The notes under the pieces: generated by a model
What the model was told of the DNA's origin: nothing
The model's input: the letters and a program-made list of their open reading frames with translations, nothing else
The model's database searches: none
Source of the DNA: an uncultured Lachnobacterium sp.
GTDB taxonomy: Bacteria; Bacillota; Clostridia; Lachnospirales; Lachnospiraceae
Direction: 5' to 3'
Assembly (NCBI GenBank): GCA_937889225.1
Contig: CALAST010000003.1
Coordinates: 1 to 56,278 of the forward strand
Length of the DNA: 56,278 nt
In this document: piece by piece, positions 1 through 7,063 of the stretch
How positions within the stretch are numbered: position 1 is the first letter of the stretch
Layout: every line of letters begins with the position of its first letter
Program-made: the position numbers and the translations under genes

Positions 1-40
1 AAAATTGTACATTTTTATTTTGGAACTTTTGTACAATTTT
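1..40. repeat. 10-bp perfect inverted repeat at the window edge
   Basis: AAAATTGTAC (1-10) is the exact reverse complement of GTACAATTTT (31-40), with a 20-base A/T-rich spacer. It lies immediately before the point (about base 57) where recognisable GH32 coding begins. It could be the end of a mobile element, a recombination site or an assembly-edge artefact; the sequence alone cannot decide. Confidence 0.6.
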
Positions 41-57
41 ATATTGACATTTATACT

Positions 58-697
58 TGATTTTTATGCTCCTCAAACCGTATTAGCACCGGATGGACGA
101 AGAATTATGATTGGTTGGATGCAAAACTGGGATACATGTACGTATCGTATGCCAAATGAAAAATGGTATGGTCAGATGAGTATACCAAGAGAGGTATTTG
201 TTCAAAATAATCGTTTGTATCAAAGACCTATCAAAGAAGTGGATGCATTGCGTAGCAATGAAGTCGTATATGAAAATGTAGTAGTTCAGGATACATTAAA
301 GTTAGATGGTGTCTGTGGTAGAAGAATTGATATGGAAATTGAGATTTCTTCCGCAAATGAACAACAATTGTATAAAAATTTCAAAATTCATGTAGCAGAG
401 AATGAGAACTATTATACAGCGATAACATTCATGCCGGAAGAATCAATTCTTAAAATGGATCGAAAATTTGCAGGTTCTTGCAGAGCAATTGTACATGAAA
501 AAGAGTGCAAAGTAGATGCGAAGAATGGTAAATTGAAGATGCGTATCATTATGGATCGCTTTAGTGTAGAAGTATTCATAAATGATGGAGAACAAGCGAT
601 GTCATTTACAATCTATACAGACCAAAATGCAGATGAAATTTCATTTTTTGCAGATGGACTTGTAAAGATGAATGTAGTAAAATATGATTTATCATAA
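58..697 (+). pseudogene. 3' part of GH32 beta-fructosidase (sucrose-6-phosphate hydrolase), 5' end missing
   Basis: The product would hydrolyse sucrose or sucrose-6-phosphate to glucose(-6-P) and fructose. The visible part begins at DFYAPQT, continues with GRRIMIGWMQNW, a typical GH32 blade motif, and ends with the C-terminal beta-sandwich (the VEVFINDGEQAMSF region is characteristic). GH32 enzymes are about 480-500 residues; only about 212 are present, and the nucleophile (WMNDPNG-type) and acid/base (ECPD) motifs are absent. The frame stays open back to a TTG at base 5, but residues encoded by 5-57 are hydrophobic, A/T-rich and do not look like GH32, where a Y-G or F-G pair normally precedes DFYA. 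It is therefore either a gene broken by insertion or rearrangement, or the edge of an assembly. Its neighbour is a fructokinase, which supports a sucrose pathway. Confidence 0.75.
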
Positions 698-717
698 TAG
701 TTAAAAATTAATTTCAG

Positions 718-816
718 AGGGATTGTTGTAAAACAGAAATCATTTACAAAATAAAAAATCATTTTTTAAAATGTTGTATCATATTTTGTTTGAAATTTCA
801 TTTTACAGCAATCCCT
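718..816 (+). repeat. 16-bp inverted repeat in the GH32-fructokinase gap
   Basis: Arms 718-733 (AGGGATTGTTGTAAAA) and 801-816 (TTTTACAGCAATCCCT) pair over 16 bp with one G-T pair. The loop is 67 bases, very A/T-rich. The 3' arm ends four bases before the fructokinase ribosome site (AAGGAG, 820-825), so folding could affect translation or mark a processing or termination point. There is no T-run directly after the stem. Confidence 0.55.
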
Positions 817-833
817 TTTAAGGAGTAGGAAAG

Positions 834-1793
834 ATGAAAAAATATGATGTAGTAGCATTAGGAGAATTGTTAATTGATTTTACAGGAAATGGTGTAAGTG
901 AACAGGGAAATCCTTTATTTGAAGCAAATCCGGGTGGAGCACCTTGTAATGTTTTGGCAATGCTCACTAAACTTGGACACAAGACAGCATTTATTGGGAA
1001 AGTAGGAAAAGACTTTTTTGGAGAACAGTTAAAAGGTGCAATTGAAGAAGTTGGCATTGATGCTTCTTCCTTATTTATGGATGATGAAATTCACACAACA
1101 TTAGCAATGGTACATACTTATCCGGACGGAGACAGAGATTTTTCTTTTTATCGAAATCCCGGAGCAGATATGATGTTAAACGAAAGTGAAATTCCGGAAG
1201 AATTGATACAACAAGCTGAAATCTTCCATTTTGGAACATTATCCATGACACATGAAGGCGTAAGAAATGCGACAAAGAAAGCGTTGGATATTGCAAAAAA
1301 AGCAAATGTTATTATTTCTTTTGACCCGAATTTAAGACCACCTTTGTGGAAAGACTTAGAAGAAGCAAAAGAACAGGTATTGTATGGATTAGGATATTGC
1401 GATATTTTAAAAATTTCCGATAATGAAATACAATGGCTGACAGGAAAAGAAGATTATACCGAAGGTGTGAAATGGATTAAAGAAAGATATGATATTCCTT
1501 TAATTTTGGTATCTATGGGAAAAGAAGGCAGTAGAGCATATTATGGTGAGAAAATGGTAGAAGTAGTTCCATTTTTACAAGAGAATACCATAGAAACAAC
1601 CGGTGCAGGAGATACTTTCTGCGGCTGTGTACTGCATTATGTATGTGACCACGGATTGAAAGATTTGACGGAAGAAATGTTAACGGAAATGTTGATATTT
1701 GCGAATGCAGCAGCTGCTTTGATTACCACGAAAAAAGGTGCACTTAGAGTAATGCCAACGTTAGAAGAAATTCAAAGTTTGTTTGGAGAATAA
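834..1793 (+). CDS. scrK: Fructokinase (PfkB family)
   Basis: Phosphorylates fructose released from sucrose to fructose-6-phosphate in the cytoplasm. The 319-residue length is normal for PfkB sugar kinases. The N-terminal substrate-side motif NPGGAPCNV is at about residues 32-40, and the C-terminal ATP/anion-hole motif TTGAGDTFCGC contains the catalytic base Asp at about 260. The start has AAGGAG 8 bases upstream. It lies between a GH32 invertase remnant and a GH13 enzyme whose start codon is only 3 bases after the kinase stop, which indicates one sucrose operon. Assignment to fructokinase rather than another PfkB sugar kinase comes from the motif set and the context. Confidence 0.9.
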   Translation: MKKYDVVALGELLIDFTGNGVSEQGNPLFEANPGGAPCNVLAMLTKLGHKTAFIGKVGKDFFGEQLKGAIEEVGIDASSLFMDDEIHTTLAMVHTYPDGDRDFSFYRNPGADMMLNESEIPEELIQQAEIFHFGTLSMTHEGVRNATKKALDIAKKANVIISFDPNLRPPLWKDLEEAKEQVLYGLGYCDILKISDNEIQWLTGKEDYTEGVKWIKERYDIPLILVSMGKEGSRAYYGEKMVEVVPFLQENTIETTGAGDTFCGCVLHYVCDHGLKDLTEEMLTEMLIFANAAAALITTKKGALRVMPTLEEIQSLFGE

Positions 1794-1796
1794 AGA

Positions 1797-3695
1797 ATGG
1801 AACAGTATTCAAAACGATTTGCGAAATATTATGATGAACTAAAATGGTTATACTGCGAACTTTATGAAAATCAGATGGAGCATTTTGAGGCATTGTGTGA
1901 ACAACTGGCATTTTGGTATCAAAACAGAGATGCAGAATTAAAAAAATCAGATACCCTTCGTGCCAAAAATCCTTCTTGGTATAAAGAAAATAAAATACTT
2001 GGTATGATGCTTTATGTAGATGCATTTGCCGAAAATTTGCAAGGTGTGCAGGAAAAGTTAGATTACATAGAAGAATGTGGCGTAAATTATCTTCATTTAA
2101 TGCCTTTATTGGATACACCGGAAGGAAGAAGTGATGGTGGTTATGCAGTTGCCGATTTTCGAAAAGTAAAACCGAATTTAGGTGAAATGCATGATTTGGA
2201 AAAATTGTGTAAAGAATGTCATGCAAGAGATATCAGTGTTTGTCTTGATTTTGTTATGAATCATACTTCAGAAGACCATGAATGGGCAATAAAAGCGAAG
2301 CAAGGAGACATTGCTTATCAAAATCGATATTATTTTTATGATAATTATGATATTCCGTCACAGTATGAAAAAACTGTACCACAAGTTTTTCCGACAACTG
2401 CACCAGGCAATTTTACATGGAATCCGGAAACCGGAAAATACGTAATGACAACATTTTATCCGTACCAATGGGATTTGAATTATAGAAATCCGGTGGTATT
2501 AAATGAAATGATTTTTAATATGTTGTTTTTGGCAAACAAAGGCATTAGTATTATTAGAATTGATGCAGTTCCATATATTTGGAAACAGATTGGAACAAAT
2601 TGCAGAAATTTACCGCAGGTACATAATATTGTTCGAATTATGCGTATCGTATGTGAGATTGTGTGTCCGGGTGTATTGCTTTTGGGGGAAGTTGTTATGG
2701 AGCCTGATAAGATTGTTCCATATTTTGGAACAACAGAAAAACCGGAATGTCATATGTTATATAATGTAACGACAATGGCATCTACATGGCATACGGTAGC
2801 CACAAGAGACACCAGACTTTTGAAAAGACAGATGGATATTGTTAATCATCTTCCAAAGGAATATGTATTTTTGAATTATTTACGTTGTCATGATGATATC
2901 GGTTGGGGATTGGACTATGATTATTTGTCACAGTTTGGTATGGAGGAAGTACAGCATAAAAAGTATCTGAATGACTTTTTAACAGGCGTGTATCCGAATT
3001 CCTTTGCGAGAGGAGAATTATATAATTCCGACCCGACATCTGGAGATGCAAGACTATGTGGCACAACGGCTTCTTTGTGTGGCATAGAAAAAGCGTTATT
3101 TGAACGCAGCAACGAAGTTGCTTGCGTTCACGAACAAGTAGCGAATGCGGATTGTGAGTGTCCGCTTTCTAACAATCAAGCGTTTTTAGACGATGCAATC
3201 CGTTATGATATTACGCTTCATGCGTATATGTTGGTACAATCAGGTATTCCTGTGATTTATTCAGGAGACGAAGTTGGTCAGTTAAATGATTATAGTTACC
3301 ATGAAAATGATGCAAAAAAAGACGATTCCCGATATTTGCATAGAGGACAGTTTCAATGGAACTTGGCAGAAAACAGAAAGAACGCAGAAAGTTTGCAAAG
3401 TAAGCTATTCCATGGCATAAAAAAATTGGGTAATATTCGAAAAGAGTATTCGGTATTTGGTATGGATGCAGATGTGCGTACAATATATACCGGTGATGAT
3501 GCAGTTTTAGGAGTAGTTCGAATAAATCAAAAAGAAGAACTGGTAGCTCTTTTTAATTTTAGCGAACATGAAAAAGAAATTGAAATGGCTGAACTTCAAG
3601 GTGTATACAAAGAATTATTATCTGAACGAATAACTGAGAGCAAGAAAGTGTGCCTAAAAGCATTTGAAACGATGTGGTTTCTTAAAAGTAAATAG
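1797..3695 (+). CDS. GH13 amylosucrase-like enzyme
   Basis: Alpha-glucan or sucrose-active enzyme of glycoside hydrolase family 13, subfamily 4 type; amylosucrases transfer the glucose of sucrose onto glucan and release fructose, so a fructokinase next door fits. The (beta/alpha)8 barrel motifs are present: DFVMNHTS, IIRIDAVP with nucleophile Asp256, LLGEVVM with acid/base Glu298, and RCHDDIGW with the third carboxylate at 366-367. Length is 632 residues, as expected for the subfamily with its helical N-terminal domain (about residues 1-90). No signal peptide, so it is cytoplasmic. Translation starts 3 bases after scrK, using a GGAGA inside the scrK end. Sucrose hydrolase or sucrose-phosphate activity cannot be excluded. 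Confidence 0.8.
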   Translation: MEQYSKRFAKYYDELKWLYCELYENQMEHFEALCEQLAFWYQNRDAELKKSDTLRAKNPSWYKENKILGMMLYVDAFAENLQGVQEKLDYIEECGVNYLHLMPLLDTPEGRSDGGYAVADFRKVKPNLGEMHDLEKLCKECHARDISVCLDFVMNHTSEDHEWAIKAKQGDIAYQNRYYFYDNYDIPSQYEKTVPQVFPTTAPGNFTWNPETGKYVMTTFYPYQWDLNYRNPVVLNEMIFNMLFLANKGISIIRIDAVPYIWKQIGTNCRNLPQVHNIVRIMRIVCEIVCPGVLLLGEVVMEPDKIVPYFGTTEKPECHMLYNVTTMASTWHTVATRDTRLLKRQMDIVNHLPKEYVFLNYLRCHDDIGWGLDYDYLSQFGMEEVQHKKYLNDFLTGVYPNSFARGELYNSDPTSGDARLCGTTASLCGIEKALFERSNEVACVHEQVANADCECPLSNNQAFLDDAIRYDITLHAYMLVQSGIPVIYSGDEVGQLNDYSYHENDAKKDDSRYLHRGQFQWNLAENRKNAESLQSKLFHGIKKLGNIRKEYSVFGMDADVRTIYTGDDAVLGVVRINQKEELVALFNFSEHEKEIEMAELQGVYKELLSERITESKKVCLKAFETMWFLKSK

Positions 3696-3727
3696 TAATT
3701 ACGCCGGAAATTTTATAAAAGGATAAC

Positions 3728-3766
3728 AAAATCACAAGGTTGTGTTTGACCTTGTGATTTTGTTTT
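3728..3766 (+). terminator. Intrinsic terminator of the sucrose operon
   Basis: AAAATCACAAGG (3728-3739) pairs perfectly with CCTTGTGATTTT (3750-3761), loop of 10, followed by GTTTT. Confidence 0.9.
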
Positions 3767-3830
3767 ATAAGCTATAAATGAGAAAATAACAAAAATTGTG
3801 CAAAAATAACAAAAAATTAAAAGAAAATAT

Positions 3831-3859
3831 TTGCAAGTTTGTCGAAAAAGAGATATAAT
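3831..3859 (+). promoter_or_regulatory. Sigma-A-type promoter for the small protein/P-type ATPase pair
   Basis: TTGCAA (3831-3836), 17-base spacer, TATAAT (3854-3859). Transcription would start near 3866, so upstream in-frame start codons at 3839 or later within the promoter cannot be used; this fixes the start of the next gene at 3893. Confidence 0.8.
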
Positions 3860-3892
3860 AAACAGAAACAAATTTGCAGGAGGGCAGAACTG

Positions 3893-4198
3893 ATGATTGG
3901 TGCAGGAAGATTAATATGTTTTGCGGCAGGTGTGTTATTTGGAACAGCAGGTGTGAAAGTTCTTTCTAGCACAGATGCAAAAAAAGCATACGTAAAAACT
4001 ACAGCAGCCGTGCTTCGTGCCAAAGATTGCGTAATGGATACCGTTACCAATGTTCAGGCAGGAGCTGAAGATATTTATGCGGAAGCAGTAGCATTAAATG
4101 AAGAACGTGCAGCAGAAGAAGCCGTAAAAAAAGCATATGAAAACGGTGAGTTTGAAGATAATACATCAGACGACGAAGCTGGTACAGAAAAACAATAA
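3893..4198 (+). CDS. Small membrane-anchored protein preceding P-type ATPase (DUF6110-like)
   Basis: A 101-residue protein. AGGAGG (3878-3883) sits 9 bases before ATG 3893. The N-terminus (MIGAGRLICFAAGVLFGTAG) is glycine/alanine-rich and hydrophobic, one membrane segment or signal anchor; the middle is helical with regular Lys/Ala, and the tail is acidic (EFEDNTSDDEAGTEKQ). From memory it resembles the DUF6110 family, found beside P-type ATPases; function unknown. It shares a promoter region with the ATPase 50 bases downstream, with a hairpin terminator between them, so it would be made in excess. A role as accessory subunit or metal-handling partner of the pump is inference. Confidence 0.75.
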   Translation: MIGAGRLICFAAGVLFGTAGVKVLSSTDAKKAYVKTTAAVLRAKDCVMDTVTNVQAGAEDIYAEAVALNEERAAEEAVKKAYENGEFEDNTSDDEAGTEKQ

Positions 4199-4202
4199 AT
4201 AG

Positions 4203-4231
4203 AAAGCTGCTCATTTTGGGCAGCTTTTTAT
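4203..4231 (+). terminator. Terminator/attenuator between small protein and ATPase
   Basis: AAAGCTGC (4203-4210) pairs with GCAGCTTT (4220-4227), followed by TTTAT. It stands only about 18 bases before the ATPase start, so read-through must occur if both genes use the 3831 promoter; it likely sets their expression ratio. Confidence 0.7.
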
Positions 4232-4248
4232 GATATGGGGAATAAACT

Positions 4249-6321
4249 ATGAAATTTATAATTAAGCATGAGATAAAAGGCAGACTGCGTATTCATGTCT
4301 GTCAGAAAAAATTAAGTTATGAAGAAGCAGATACATTGTTGTATTTTCTTCATCAGCAAAAAAACATTACATTTGCGAAAGTGTATGACCGCATAGCAGA
4401 TGTGGTTGTGAATTATACAGGCAGCCGAGAAGCCGTGTTAAAGATGCTATGCGAATATAAAAAAGATAGTGTAGAAGTGCCGGCAGGCGTTTTGGAGAAT
4501 TCCGGAAGGGAATTAAGCAACCAATATAAAGAAAAATTGGTAATGACAGTAATTTTCCGTTATTTCCGCAGATTTTGTCTGCCAAACCCAATTCGTTATC
4601 CACTCATTATGTTAAAAGCCGCGACCTATATCTGGAATGGTATCAAATCACTTCTGCGTAAAAAACTGGAAGTTGCCGTTTTGGATGCTACAGCGATTGC
4701 AGTATCATTAATTCGTGGGGAATTTGCAACCGTAGGCTCGATTATGTTTATGCTTCGTATTGGAGAGCTTTTAGAGGAATGGACCCATAAAAAATCCGTA
4801 GAAGATTTAGCACGTACCATGTCCTTAAATGTAAGCAAAACATGGCTCAAAATCGGCAAACAGCAGATTTTAGTTTCTACATCCGATATTCGAAAAGGCG
4901 ATGAAGTTGTTGTACATATGGGCAGCTTGATTCCATTTGATGGAACGGTAACAGATGGGGAAGCTATGGTAAATCAGGCATCTTTGACAGGAGAATCCGT
5001 TCCGGTGGAAAAAGCATATGGAAGCACGGTATATGCAGGCTCTGTGTTAGAAGAAGGAGAGCTTACCATTTGCGTAAATGAAGTAGAAGGCAAGAGCCGT
5101 TACGATAAGATTGTAAAAATGATAGAAGAAACCGAAAAACTAAAGACTTCCATGGAAAGCCGTGCAGAGCATTTGGCAGACCGATTAGTTCCATATACAT
5201 TTGGTGGGGCAATTTTGACATGGTTATTGACTCGCAATGCTTCGAAAGCAATTTCCGTGCTTTTGGTAGATTTTTCTTGTGCATTAAAGTTAGCTATGCC
5301 AATCGCGGTACTTTCTGCAATTCGTGAGGCAAGTTTGCATAATATCACGGTAAAAGGCGGTAAGTATTTAGAGGCGATGGCAGAAGCCAATACTATCGTC
5401 TTTGATAAAACAGGAACGCTCACAAAAGCAACACCAACTGTAGTAGATGTCATTTCTTTTGATGGACGGGAAGAAGATGAACTTCTTCGCATAGCGGCAT
5501 GTATCGAAGAACATTTCCCGCATTCCATGGCAAAAGCAGTAGTCGATGCCGCTGTTGAAAAAGGCTTAGAGCATGAAGAACTACATACAAAAGTAGAATA
5601 TGTTGTTGCACATGGTATTTCCACGACAATTGAAGGAAAAAAGACCATTATCGGAAGTCGTCATTTTGTATTTGAAGATGAAAAATGTACCATTCCAAAA
5701 GGAAAAGAAGAACTGTTTGAAAATATATCTGCAGAGCAGTCACATCTGTATCTTGCAATCGAAAGTGAACTTGCAGGTGTGATTTGTATTGATGACCCGC
5801 TTCGTGAGGAAGCAACAAATGTAATTTTAGCACTCCGCAGGGCAGGATTTAATAAAGTAGTTATGATGACGGGAGACAGTAAACGAACAGCCGCAGCGAT
5901 TGCAAAAAAGTTGGGCATTGGGGAATATTACGCAGAAGTTCTTCCGGAAGATAAAGCGAACTTTATTTTGGAACAGAAAGCACTTGGTCGTCGTGTAGTA
6001 ATGGTAGGGGATGGAATCAACGATTCACCTGCATTATCAGCATCTGACGTAGGTGTTGCAATTAGTGACGGTGCGGAAATTGCAAGGGAAATTGCAGATA
6101 TTACGATTAGTAGTGATGATTTGTATCAGATTGTAACATTGAAAAAATTAAGTGACAATTTAGTAAGACGTATCAATGCAAATTATAGAAAAATTGTCAG
6201 TATCAATGGTGCATTGATTGTACTGGGTGTGACAGGTGTTATCCAACCAACTACATCCGCACTTCTTCATAATTCCTCTACACTTGTGATTGGATTGGAT
6301 AGTATGACAAATTTGTTGTAA
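4249..6321 (+). CDS. P1B-like heavy-metal P-type ATPase with atypical metal motif
   Basis: ATP-driven membrane cation pump. A degenerate HMA-like N-terminal domain (about 1-75) lacks CxxC. Core motifs are intact: TGES (247-250, actuator), phosphorylation site DKTGTLT with Asp386, MMTGD, and hinge GDGINDSPA (587-595). The C-terminus carries the P1B-type HN-S-T-L signature. The membrane helix before the phosphorylation domain carries FSCALKLAMP (Ser343-Cys344, Lys347) in place of the CPC, SPC or TPC found in well-studied Cu, Zn/Cd and Co pumps, so the cargo cannot be read from standard rules. Length 690 is normal. It follows the small membrane protein, in the same orientation. Confidence 0.85.
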   Translation: MKFIIKHEIKGRLRIHVCQKKLSYEEADTLLYFLHQQKNITFAKVYDRIADVVVNYTGSREAVLKMLCEYKKDSVEVPAGVLENSGRELSNQYKEKLVMTVIFRYFRRFCLPNPIRYPLIMLKAATYIWNGIKSLLRKKLEVAVLDATAIAVSLIRGEFATVGSIMFMLRIGELLEEWTHKKSVEDLARTMSLNVSKTWLKIGKQQILVSTSDIRKGDEVVVHMGSLIPFDGTVTDGEAMVNQASLTGESVPVEKAYGSTVYAGSVLEEGELTICVNEVEGKSRYDKIVKMIEETEKLKTSMESRAEHLADRLVPYTFGGAILTWLLTRNASKAISVLLVDFSCALKLAMPIAVLSAIREASLHNITVKGGKYLEAMAEANTIVFDKTGTLTKATPTVVDVISFDGREEDELLRIAACIEEHFPHSMAKAVVDAAVEKGLEHEELHTKVEYVVAHGISTTIEGKKTIIGSRHFVFEDEKCTIPKGKEELFENISAEQSHLYLAIESELAGVICIDDPLREEATNVILALRRAGFNKVVMMTGDSKRTAAAIAKKLGIGEYYAEVLPEDKANFILEQKALGRRVVMVGDGINDSPALSASDVGVAISDGAEIAREIADITISSDDLYQIVTLKKLSDNLVRRINANYRKIVSINGALIVLGVTGVIQPTTSALLHNSSTLVIGLDSMTNLL

Positions 6322-6400
6322 AGTCGAAAAATAAGTTTAAGAAATAAAAAATTTCTAAGAATAAAATAAGAGGCTATTATAAAGAAAAGGAGTAATTTGT

Positions 6401-6913
6401 ATGGATTTAAGTTTACAAATTTTAGATATGGCAGGGGCAAGACCGGAACATTCCTTAGTAATTGTCAATTTTGTTGCTGCAATAAGAAAGCAATTAAAAA
6501 ATAGCACTTGTTTTGTTTATTCGGATAATGTGCAGTATAAATGGAAATTAAAAGATGGAACAGATAAAACCGTTATTCCGGATGCTTCTATTAATTGTCA
6601 TATTAAATCAAGACGTGGAAATTCATTTATAGATGCTCCACGCTTTGTCATGGAAGTATTAAGTCCATCAACGGAAAAATATGACCGTGGGGAAAAGATG
6701 GAGTTGTACAGAGAACAGGAAATAGATGAGTATTGGATTGTTGATATAAAAAAGAAACAAGTAGAAATTTATGAATTGGATTATGAAAACGATATTCCGA
6801 AGTATTATTTATGGAAAACAATTACCCAAAGCAATAAAGAAGAATTGAAAATTATTCATTTTCCAAATATAAGAATTACGTTTGATGACTTGTTTGAAGA
6901 AGTAGAATCATAA
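6401..6913 (+). CDS. Uma2 (DUF820) family putative endonuclease-fold protein
   Basis: A 170-residue protein of the Uma2/DUF820 family, which has a PD-(D/E)xK nuclease-like fold. The conserved core is visible: IPDASI (active-site Asp), then FVMEVLSPST (Glu of the E-x-K-like motif region), YDRGEKMELYRE and EYWIVDIKKKQVEIYE. AAGGAG lies 8 bases before the ATG. The family is abundant in cyanobacteria and scattered in Firmicutes, and its physiological role is unknown. It stands alone between the ATPase and a strong bidirectional terminator, with no toxin or restriction partner beside it. Confidence 0.8.
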   Translation: MDLSLQILDMAGARPEHSLVIVNFVAAIRKQLKNSTCFVYSDNVQYKWKLKDGTDKTVIPDASINCHIKSRRGNSFIDAPRFVMEVLSPSTEKYDRGEKMELYREQEIDEYWIVDIKKKQVEIYELDYENDIPKYYLWKTITQSNKEELKIIHFPNIRITFDDLFEEVES

Positions 6914-6982
6914 AAGTTTTAGAGCATGATTTAGTATCATATTCTTATTTGTTCAAGCTTTGCAAAGAAAAATAATAAAAAT

Positions 6983-7031
6983 AGCCCTTTAAAAGCAGAT
7001 AAGTGATAAAAATAGCTTTTAAAGGGCTTAG
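6983..7031. terminator. Bidirectional terminator between convergent genes
   Basis: AGCCCTTTAAAAGC (6983-6996) and GCTTTTAAAGGGCT (7015-7028) are a perfect 14-bp inverted repeat with an 18-base loop. T-rich sequence follows on the plus strand and A-rich sequence precedes it, so it can serve the Uma2 gene and the minus-strand activase gene. Confidence 0.85.
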
Positions 7032-7063
7032 TTTTTGTGATTTTTTATACAGAGGTACTAAAA

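Noticed and set aside
5100..5648. 182-residue open frame on the minus strand
   Set aside because: It is opposite the P-type ATPase core motifs; serine-rich shadow translation.
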